Origin: Prolixibacteraceae bacterium
GTDB taxonomy: Bacteria > Bacteroidota > Bacteroidia > Bacteroidales > Prolixibacteraceae
Assembly: GCA_018648265.1 (NCBI GenBank)
Contig: JABGRN010000062.1
Coordinates: 1-35,013, forward strand
Reading direction: 5' to 3'
DNA: 35,013 bases
Positions 16,607-24,193 of this stretch are shown here, piece by piece (within the stretch, counting starts at the first letter, position 1; each line of letters begins with the position of its first letter). The position numbers and the translations under genes were made by a program. The notes under the pieces were generated by a model, which was not told the origin of the DNA, did not search any database, and worked only from the letters and a program-made list of their open reading frames with translations.

Positions 16607-17818
16607 ATGAAAAATAATAATCGGTTCTTTCAAAAAAATATTAAAGTGCTGTCTTTAATATTACTAAGTGTTTTCTTATCCGGATTTTCTATTTCAAAAC
16701 AGGATAAATCTTTTCAAAATGATTTAGAAGATAATCAGGCAAAACCTGTAGAAATTTCTTCCCGGGTTTCTCCGGAAACCGGATCTGACATTAAAGATGA
16801 AGCCCAACAAATGCCTGTTTATGGGAATTGGGAAACATTTACTGTAAAAGATGGGTTGCCAGCCGATAAAGCATATTGTGTTCGTATTGATGGCGATCGG
16901 GTTTTGGTGGGAACAAGTGCTGGACTTGCTGTTTATGAAAACGAAACATGGAAAACTTATACTGCAGAAGACGGACTTGCTCACAATGGTGTTCTTTCAA
17001 TCGATGTAAGTGAACTTACGGGAGATGTTTGGCTGGGTACACTTGGAGGGTTAACACGTTGGTCGGCAGGAAGATTTGAAACTTTTACGCAATTTAACAG
17101 CGGATTGGCCAACGATGTAATTTACACGGTTATTTGCGATGGAAAAGATGTTTGGGTAGCCACCGGCGGAGGAGCAGGAAGCTACGATACTTATACAAGA
17201 GAATGGGGCATTTACACAGAAAGAAATGCACCCATGCACGAGCCATGGACATACGGTGTTTGTGCCGGTGGTGGTAAAATATTTATTGCAGCCTGGGGAG
17301 GTGGTGTGATAGAATATACAAAAGAAACCAAACAATTCAGGGATTATGTTGATCCGGATGGAGAGATGGAAATTGACCTTTTCCCCGATGATGGAGTAAT
17401 CCACGATATTACAACCGGTGTAACTTTTGCAGATGATATTTTATGGGTAGCAACTTATTTTGGATTAAGCCGTTACGATGGTACCCGCTGGAAAGGATAC
17501 TTAGACCATGATTCCGGTCTGGTCAGTAATTTCATAAATTTTCTGAAAGCAGATGGTCCGGTGGTTTGGCTTTGCACCGACCTTGGATTAAGCAGTTTTA
17601 ATGGAGAAACCTGGGTTACGTATCGGAAAAATGAAAACAACAAGAAGGGAAAAATTATTATTACTGAAGGTGAAAATACTAAAGAAATATCTTCGACCAC
17701 ATCAATATCTCACGAATTTGTGATTGGAGTAGATACTCAGGACGATGTAGTCTGGATTGCAACTTCAAAAGGTGTTAGCCGGGGAGAAATTTTAAAAGAT
17801 TTAACTGCGGGATTGTGA
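16607..17818 (+). CDS. Secreted Reg_prop (two-component regulator propeller) beta-propeller protein
   Basis: This is a 403-aa exported propeller made of Reg_prop-type blades, the repeats normally found in the periplasmic sensor part of Bacteroidota hybrid two-component systems. Here they stand alone with no kinase, transmembrane or Y_Y_Y domain. Blades are visible as WETFTVKDGLPADKAYCV, WKTYTAEDGLAHNGVLSI, VWLGTLGGLTRWSAGRFETF, LWVATYFGLSRYDGTRWKGY and VWLCTDLGLSSFNGETWVTY. The start at 16607 (MKNNNRFFQKN, then ISLILLSV-like hydrophobic core) follows the cytochrome stop by four bases; an in-frame ATG at 16508 lies inside the cytochrome gene and is rejected. The product is probably a periplasmic or surface ligand-binding subunit. 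In this operon it may be the binding or scaffold partner of the heme proteins. Confidence 0.85.
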   Translation: MKNNNRFFQKNIKVLSLILLSVFLSGFSISKQDKSFQNDLEDNQAKPVEISSRVSPETGSDIKDEAQQMPVYGNWETFTVKDGLPADKAYCVRIDGDRVLVGTSAGLAVYENETWKTYTAEDGLAHNGVLSIDVSELTGDVWLGTLGGLTRWSAGRFETFTQFNSGLANDVIYTVICDGKDVWVATGGGAGSYDTYTREWGIYTERNAPMHEPWTYGVCAGGGKIFIAAWGGGVIEYTKETKQFRDYVDPDGEMEIDLFPDDGVIHDITTGVTFADDILWVATYFGLSRYDGTRWKGYLDHDSGLVSNFINFLKADGPVVWLCTDLGLSSFNGETWVTYRKNENNKKGKIIITEGENTKEISSTTSISHEFVIGVDTQDDVVWIATSKGVSRGEILKDLTAGL

Positions 17819-17841
17819 TTTTAACCAATAATACAAATGTC

Positions 17842-19173
17842 ATGAAAAATCAAGATCAAAAGATAAAATTGCGCGTATTAGTATTAACCATTCTTACCAT
17901 GTTCTTTTTATTTCCGGTTTCGGATTTAAACGGACAAGATAAGAAACTAAACTATGGCAATACAACCGATGAACTGGTTCCCTACGGCCGCTTTCAAAAA
18001 GCCTACAAGAATTTTTTTGATGACGTTCAACCGTTCACCGGAGCGGGTAGAGAAAAAGTTCCTCCCACTGATCTTACTGAGGTAAGAATTGGCTTTTTGG
18101 GACCATTAGAAGGATCGATTTTAACCCCGCTGGGTATTCAAATGTTACAAGGCGCATCATTTGCTATTGAAGAGGCCAACAATAAAGGAGGGTACAACGG
18201 TATCCCTTTCAAATTAATGCCGCACAACGATGTCGGGTTATGGGGTGCCGCTGCCAACGAAGTAGTAAAAATGAACGATGAAAAAGTTTGGGCGTTTTTG
18301 GGTTCAATAGATGATATAAATACTCATGTTGCTTTGCGGGTAGCTCTTAAATTAGAAATTCCAATGGTTAACTCCGGCGATCCTGATCCTACACTTACTG
18401 AAACCAGAATTCCATGGATGATCCGCAACATTGCCGATGACAGACAAAGTAGTTATGCTTTGGTAAACCATATTTATCGCGAAAAAAAACATTCTCGTAT
18501 TGCAGTATTGCGTGCCAATAATCGTTATGGCCGGGTTGGGATAATGGAATTCAGAGATGCTGCATTGCGATATGGATTTCCACTGGTTTTGGAAATACGT
18601 TATAACGACGGTGAGATAGACTTTGCCACGCAAATTGAACGCATGATAAAATCCTCACCTGATGCTGTGGTTCTGTGGGGAAATGCCAAAGAAACTGCGC
18701 TCATAATAAACCAAATGCGCCAAATGGGAATGGAGCAACCAGTTTACGGATCCGACAGACTCATGTCGAAAGAGTTATTGGAAATTGCCGGTGAAAATGC
18801 TGAAGGTCTGGTTACAACATGCCAGTATAATCCAACTCTGGATGAACCCAATTTGGTAGCATTCAACAAAAATTATAACGAAAGATATGGGATGGAACCG
18901 GATGTGTTTGCAGCACATGCTTACGATGGAATGAACCTTATTATTGAAGCCATTCACAAAGCAGGTCTCAACCGCGCACTTATTCGTGATTTACTAACCG
19001 ACCATAAAACATTTCAGGGATATCAAGGGATTACGGGCGAGCTGATTTTAGATCCGTCGTGGAATGATATCGGTTCGATCTGGATGACTGAAGTACGAGA
19101 TGGGAAATTTGATTTTTTCCCCACTCCGCCACTAATTTCAGATGAGCAGGAAAATAAAAAAAGCACTCCTTAA
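17842..19173 (+). CDS. LivJ-like periplasmic binding protein (Peripla_BP_6), orphan
   Basis: This is a 443-aa type I periplasmic solute-binding protein of the branched-chain-amino-acid/amide family. The signal peptide (VLVLTILTMFFLFPVSDLNG) is followed by an ~50-residue spacer and the two-lobed binding fold: EVRIGFLGPLEGS (start of lobe 1), GIQMLQGASFAIEEANNKGG, AFLGSIDDINTHVALRVA, RIAVLRANNRYGRVGIMEF (lobe 2) and DVFAAHAYDGMNLIIEAIHK. I prefer the ATG at 17842; a GTG at 17815 overlaps the previous stop but adds nine residues before the signal. No permease or ATPase gene is nearby, so this protein probably delivers or senses a ligand for the cytochrome/propeller proteins rather than feeding an ABC importer. 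Binding proteins of this family also accompany PQQ-dependent alcohol dehydrogenase systems, a parallel and not an identification. Confidence 0.87.
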   Translation: MKNQDQKIKLRVLVLTILTMFFLFPVSDLNGQDKKLNYGNTTDELVPYGRFQKAYKNFFDDVQPFTGAGREKVPPTDLTEVRIGFLGPLEGSILTPLGIQMLQGASFAIEEANNKGGYNGIPFKLMPHNDVGLWGAAANEVVKMNDEKVWAFLGSIDDINTHVALRVALKLEIPMVNSGDPDPTLTETRIPWMIRNIADDRQSSYALVNHIYREKKHSRIAVLRANNRYGRVGIMEFRDAALRYGFPLVLEIRYNDGEIDFATQIERMIKSSPDAVVLWGNAKETALIINQMRQMGMEQPVYGSDRLMSKELLEIAGENAEGLVTTCQYNPTLDEPNLVAFNKNYNERYGMEPDVFAAHAYDGMNLIIEAIHKAGLNRALIRDLLTDHKTFQGYQGITGELILDPSWNDIGSIWMTEVRDGKFDFFPTPPLISDEQENKKSTP

Positions 19174-19228
19174 AAACAAAAATATTTGATCGAAAATTAA
19201 ATTCCAGGTTTGAGTTTAAATATGTACC

Positions 19229-20386
19229 ATGTTTCAATTAAGATACAAATCTTTTCTATGCTCAATAATTTTACTTTTAACAGGATTTGTTACAGTTGAA
19301 GCACAAACATTTGAAAGTTTGAGTTCACATCAAACAACCAACTCAAACAAAACAGAACAACCGGAAACTATAAAAATTGGACTTCTTATTCCTTCAATAG
19401 AATCGCAATCGGCAAAACATGGTGCTGAATTAGCCATTAAAATATCTAACGAAAAAGGTGGTTATAAAGATGTACCATTTCAACTAATTACCCGATCAAC
19501 TGCAGGTCCTTGGGGAGCGGGTTCAAAAGAGTCGGTAAGTTTAGTGTACGATGATGAAGTTTTAGCAATAATGGGATCTTTGGATGGTCGCAACGCACAT
19601 CTTGCCGAACAGGTGGCTGCAAAAACAAAAATCATTTTTTTATCAACACGGGCGAGCGACATGACTTTATCGCAGGCTTTTGTTCCCTGGTATTTTCGAA
19701 CCGTACCAAACGATAAACAGCAGGCAATTTCATTAATTCAGGAGATTTACAAAAATGGGGAATCCGAAAATGTGACAATAATTTCCACAGAAGATTACGA
19801 TTCAAAGTATGCTGTTCGCACTTTTTTAAAAGTAGCGGATTCGATGAAAATAGCTAAACCCAAACACTTTTTGTTAAAATCATCTGGCAATAATATTAAC
19901 GAAATTCTTGATGAAATTGAAAAATCGGATGCTGGAAAAATTGTTTTATTTGGAGATTATCAATTTGCTTCGAAAATAATTCCTGCCTTAAAGGAACGCA
20001 ATCTGGCTCAAACTATTTTTGGATCGCTGTCAACTATCAACAATCTACAAGCATCGGGTTTAAACTGGGAAATCTTTGAAGATGTGATTTTAATATCTTC
20101 CGGCCATTATTTTACAGAAACCGGGTTAGCTTTTCAAAAGGAATTTGAAAAGACCTTTGGTTATCTACCGGGCTTTTTTTCTGCCTTTGCCTACGATGGA
20201 ATAAATATAATTATTGATGTAATTAAAAGGGCCGGCCCCGACCGTGACAAAATTATTGATGCATTCGCGGAGACAAAATACAAAAGTGGTGTTACAGGTA
20301 ACATTCAATTTGATAAAAATGGAAACCGGGTTGGCAATCCGGGTTTAATGATTATAAAAAACGGATTTCCGGTTGTCTTAAAATAG
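19229..20386 (+). CDS. Second LivJ-like periplasmic binding protein (Peripla_BP_6), paralog of the preceding gene
   Basis: This is a 385-aa exported binding protein. The signal peptide (FLCSIILLLTGFVTVEAQ) ends at a likely signal peptidase I site, so it is soluble periplasmic. The fold matches the previous gene: IKIGLLIPSIESQSAKHGAE, ISNEKGGYKDVPFQLITRS, AIMGSLDGRNAHLAEQVAAK and FSAFAYDGINIIIDVIKRAG. It is shorter than its neighbour, lacking most of the N-terminal spacer, and clearly diverged in sequence, so it probably binds a related but distinct ligand or forms a heteropair. It lies 55 bases after the first paralog and closes the tight gene run; 193 bases follow before the TPR/FG-GAP gene, with a candidate promoter in between. 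Confidence 0.86.
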   Translation: MFQLRYKSFLCSIILLLTGFVTVEAQTFESLSSHQTTNSNKTEQPETIKIGLLIPSIESQSAKHGAELAIKISNEKGGYKDVPFQLITRSTAGPWGAGSKESVSLVYDDEVLAIMGSLDGRNAHLAEQVAAKTKIIFLSTRASDMTLSQAFVPWYFRTVPNDKQQAISLIQEIYKNGESENVTIISTEDYDSKYAVRTFLKVADSMKIAKPKHFLLKSSGNNINEILDEIEKSDAGKIVLFGDYQFASKIIPALKERNLAQTIFGSLSTINNLQASGLNWEIFEDVILISSGHYFTETGLAFQKEFEKTFGYLPGFFSAFAYDGINIIIDVIKRAGPDRDKIIDAFAETKYKSGVTGNIQFDKNGNRVGNPGLMIIKNGFPVVLK

Positions 20387-20402
20387 GATTATTAGAATTT
20401 TA

Positions 20403-20410
20403 TATTTTTG
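20403..20410 (+). promoter_or_regulatory. Candidate -7 promoter element for the TPR/FG-GAP gene
   Basis: TATTTTTG is a full match to TAnnTTTG and lies 170 bases before the ATG at 20580. No convincing -33 element or terminator hairpin was found in the 193-base gap, so read-through from the upstream operon is also possible. Confidence 0.35.
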
Positions 20411-20579
20411 TATATTGTAACAATGCTTTTATTCTTACAAAAAGATTAAAAATAAAGTGGATCAATTGCTGTTTCAATTAGGAACACGATTTAATTAACG
20501 AATGCAAAAATTTAATAAGAGTGACATTCTGTCTATCAATTGTAGAAAACAAGATTAAAACAAACAATAACTATCACGA

Positions 20580-23500
20580 ATGAAATATAAATTTATCGGA
20601 TTATTGATACTACTAGCAATTGCGTTTTCTTTCAATAACTGCAAACAACTGAAAAAGAAAACCCCGGCTTCACCCGAAGAATTGAATACAACAAAAACAC
20701 TCGGATTGGCTTATCTTGAAGAAAACCAAATAGAAGATGCAGAGGCTCAGTTCCTGAAATTGGTTGATCTTGATCCGGATGAAGTTTTGGGTTACGCAAA
20801 CCTCGGAATAGTTTATTTAAGAATGGGTAAATATCAGGAGGCGGAAGAATGGCTGAATGAAGCCATTAAAATGGATCCAAATGATCCGGATATCAGGTTG
20901 ATTTTAGCAAAAGTTTATGAGATGGCCAATAAATCTGAAAAAGCCATAAATGAACTTGAAAAAGGAATCAGTTTTTCTCCCGGACACGTTAAATCATTGT
21001 ACAGCCTCACTGAATTATATTCGTCGTTTACCGATGAAGAATCTATCAATAAACTTCAGAAATATACTGAAGAACTGATTGAAAACGCACCCGGCAATAT
21101 TGTGCCTCGTTTAAATTTAATCGAAATATTAATTCGTAAAAAACTAAGCGACGAAGCTTTGGAACAGTTAGAAAAACTGCAAAAAATTTTCCCGCAATTC
21201 CCAATGGAAGCAATCGAATATCACGACAAAACAATTGCTGCTTTGCAAACCGGGAATAACGAAGAAGCTACCGTTTCGTTTATGGTTTTCCATAATTATC
21301 TGAAAGTAACATCTCCATTTCAGGCTGGAATTCTCGAATTAAAAGGCCCCGGTGGTTCTTTAATTGGATCTCCTGTAATTACATTCGACCAACAACGGGG
21401 GGAGGTTCAAACCGGCGATTGGCAAACCTTGCTGGACGCAATAAAATTTACCGATATTACCACAACTGCCGGACTTGATTTTCAACAAAACCCGGAAACA
21501 AGTCCTCAATCAAATACCAGCAATAATAATATGATCCCACTTTCAGCAAGTGATTACGACGGAGATGGTGACATCGACCTCTCTTTCGGGGTTTTTGATT
21601 CCCAAACCAAAAATTACAAGTTTCATTTATTTAATAATGAATGGGGAAAATTCAGGGATGTCACCGAAGAAACCGGTATTCGCCATCAGGGAAAAGATAT
21701 TTCTTCGAAATTTGCGGATTACGATAACGACGGTTTTCCCGACCTATATATTGTTAGAAATGGTTTTAACATTTTATATAAAAACAATGGCGACGGGACT
21801 TTTACCGATGTTACAAAAAAAGCTAAAGTTGGTGATGAAAACATTGGAAATAAATCTCTTTTTTTTGATTTTGACCACGACGGGGATCTCGATTTGTATG
21901 TAACCATGCCGGGAGCAAACCAGCTTTATCGAAATAATTCTGACGGCACATTTCTTGAGCAGGCAAAAGAATCAAATACATCTGGCTTGGATATTTTCAG
22001 CCCGGATGCTGAATTTGGAGATTTTGACGATGATGGGGACATTGATCTTTTTGTGGTAAACTATGATGCGCCCAACATTTTATATTCCAATCAACGGCAG
22101 GGAATTTTCAAGGATATTACAGAAACAAGTGGATTGGGAAACGAGATCGGCTCGAGTTCAGTAACTGTGGGCGATTATAATAACGATGGATTTTTAGATT
22201 TGTTTATTACATCGTCGGTGGCAGGAAAAAGCAAATTGTATCGAAATCAGGGAGATGGTAGTTTCAAAATTGATGAAACATCAAACGATTTGGCGCAGAC
22301 TTTACAAAATGTTCAGGTAAAAGATGCTACTTTTTTGGATTTCGACAACGACGGATATCTCGATCTTTTTGTTGTTGGCCAATCGAATACCGAAAATGGC
22401 AATGGAGTTTTTCTATATCACAACGATAAAAGAGGGACATATTTTGTAGTAGAAAACATTTTGCCCGAAGATTTAAAATCGGGAAAAGAGATTTTAACTT
22501 TCGACTACAACGAAGACGGGGATCTGGATGTTGTTATAACAGGGTTGAATGGAAATATTCGTCTCTTGAGAAATGATGGTGGTAGTAACAATCATTTTGT
22601 GAAAATGAAACTTGTTGGCCTGAGAACAGGAAGTGGTAAAAATAATTACTACGGTATTGGAGCCAAAGTTGAAATACGATCAGGAAATTTATATCAGTCG
22701 AAAGTAGTTACCGAACCCAATATACTATTCGGGTTGGGGCCCCGGGCGAAGGCTGATGTAATACGTATTTTATGGACAAACGGTGTTCCTCAAAATATGT
22801 TCTTCCCGGGAACCGATCAAAGTCTTATCGAGGAACAATCCCTGAAAGGATCGTGTCCTTTTCTTTATACCTGGGACGGAGAAAAATATGTTTTTGTCAA
22901 GGACATTACCTGGCGGAGCGCACTTGGAATGCCGCTGGGAATTATGGGAGAAGATAAAATGACTAAATATGCAAGTTCAGCACCATCTGTCGATTACATA
23001 AAAATTCCAGGTGAATTATTAAAACCTCAAAATGGAAAATATAAAATCCAGTTAACCGATGAATTATGGGAAACAATCTATTCCGACAAAATCCAGTTGA
23101 TTGCACTCGATCATCCCGATTCTGTTATCGTTTTTGTAGATGAACGGTTTATGCCGTCTCCTGAACCTGGATACAAACTTTTTCAGGTTGGCGAAAAAAA
23201 CTTTCCTGTTTCAGCCACCAACAAACGGGGCGACAACCTTCTCTCGTTTATCACACAAAAAGATGACAATTATATTTCAACATTAAAACCCACCGAATTC
23301 CAGGGGATTACAGAATTAAGCGAACTGGTATTAGATTTGGGGGAAATTAATACCAATGAAAACTTAAGCCTTTTTCTGAATGGCTGGCTCTTTCCGTCCG
23401 ATGCCAGTATAAATGCATCTATTGCTCAATCGGGCAAAATTAAATTGGTTTCACCTTACATTCAGGCCATAAATAAAAAAGGAGAATGGGAAACCGTCGT

Positions 23501-24173
23501 TGATAATCTCAGTTTCCCGATGGGAAAAGACAAAACTCTTGTCGTTGATCTATCCGGTAAAATTCTTGCTTCGGATGCACGAATTCGGATACGCACAAAT
23601 ATGGAAATCTATTGGGACTATATTTTTTATTCGAACGAAAATTCATTAGCACCAATTCATTCAAATACATTAAATCCAATCTCAGCTGATTTACATTACA
23701 GGGGTTTCTCCCGAACATTCCGAAAAGGTGGCAGATATGGACCACACTGGTTCGATTATCAAAGTGTTTCTACCGAGCCGAAATGGAGAGATCTTGTGGG
23801 AAATTACACCCGTTATGGAGACGTGTTGCCTCTGCTTTTAGAGGCAGACGATAAATACGTAGTAAAAAATGCTGGTGATGAAACTACTTTAGAATTTGAT
23901 GCTGAAAGTTTGCCAAAATTACCAAAAGGCTGGAAACGGGATTTTTTAATCCATAGTGTGGGTTGGGTGAAAGATGGAGACATGAACACTGCAACCGGGC
24001 AAACGGTGCTGCCATTACCTTTTCATGCCATGAGCAAATATCCATACGGATCGGATGAACAATATCCAAACGACATCGAGCATCAGAATTATTTAAAAGA
24101 GTACAACACCCGGAAAGTTACCACCAAGGATTTTCGTATGGCAATAAGTAATGAAAACGGGAATTTGAAATAG
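20580..24173 (+). CDS. TPR + FG-GAP/VCBS + ASPIC/UnbV lipoprotein with large C-terminal domain
   Basis: This is a 1197-aa exported protein with a distinct domain order. A lipoprotein-like signal (FIGLLILLAIAFSFNNCKQ, Cys21; the residue before Cys is Asn, so the lipobox is not ideal) is followed by TPR repeats at about 35-150 (LGLAYLEENQIEDAEAQFLK and ANLGIVYLRMGKYQEAEEWL). The FG-GAP block starts near 325 with DYDGDGDID and continues through DYDNDGFPD, DFDHDGDLD, DFDDDGDID, DYNNDGFLD, DFDNDGYLD and DYNEDGDLD. A degenerate ASPIC/UnbV segment (about 691-765: IGAKVEIRSG, ILFGLGPRA, IRILWTNG) leads into GSCPFLYTWDGEKYVFVKD. The last ~430 residues match no domain I can name but look folded and are rich in Trp, Tyr and Asp. 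The TPR region could dock the other subunits. It ends 20 bases from the convergent gene. Confidence 0.87.
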   Translation: MKYKFIGLLILLAIAFSFNNCKQLKKKTPASPEELNTTKTLGLAYLEENQIEDAEAQFLKLVDLDPDEVLGYANLGIVYLRMGKYQEAEEWLNEAIKMDPNDPDIRLILAKVYEMANKSEKAINELEKGISFSPGHVKSLYSLTELYSSFTDEESINKLQKYTEELIENAPGNIVPRLNLIEILIRKKLSDEALEQLEKLQKIFPQFPMEAIEYHDKTIAALQTGNNEEATVSFMVFHNYLKVTSPFQAGILELKGPGGSLIGSPVITFDQQRGEVQTGDWQTLLDAIKFTDITTTAGLDFQQNPETSPQSNTSNNNMIPLSASDYDGDGDIDLSFGVFDSQTKNYKFHLFNNEWGKFRDVTEETGIRHQGKDISSKFADYDNDGFPDLYIVRNGFNILYKNNGDGTFTDVTKKAKVGDENIGNKSLFFDFDHDGDLDLYVTMPGANQLYRNNSDGTFLEQAKESNTSGLDIFSPDAEFGDFDDDGDIDLFVVNYDAPNILYSNQRQGIFKDITETSGLGNEIGSSSVTVGDYNNDGFLDLFITSSVAGKSKLYRNQGDGSFKIDETSNDLAQTLQNVQVKDATFLDFDNDGYLDLFVVGQSNTENGNGVFLYHNDKRGTYFVVENILPEDLKSGKEILTFDYNEDGDLDVVITGLNGNIRLLRNDGGSNNHFVKMKLVGLRTGSGKNNYYGIGAKVEIRSGNLYQSKVVTEPNILFGLGPRAKADVIRILWTNGVPQNMFFPGTDQSLIEEQSLKGSCPFLYTWDGEKYVFVKDITWRSALGMPLGIMGEDKMTKYASSAPSVDYIKIPGELLKPQNGKYKIQLTDELWETIYSDKIQLIALDHPDSVIVFVDERFMPSPEPGYKLFQVGEKNFPVSATNKRGDNLLSFITQKDDNYISTLKPTEFQGITELSELVLDLGEINTNENLSLFLNGWLFPSDASINASIAQSGKIKLVSPYIQAINKKGEWETVVDNLSFPMGKDKTLVVDLSGKILASDARIRIRTNMEIYWDYIFYSNENSLAPIHSNTLNPISADLHYRGFSRTFRKGGRYGPHWFDYQSVSTEPKWRDLVGNYTRYGDVLPLLLEADDKYVVKNAGDETTLEFDAESLPKLPKGWKRDFLIHSVGWVKDGDMNTATGQTVLPLPFHAMSKYPYGSDEQYPNDIEHQNYLKEYNTRKVTTKDFRMAISNENGNLK

Positions 24174-24193
24174 GATTTTGCTTTTATGAAGCT

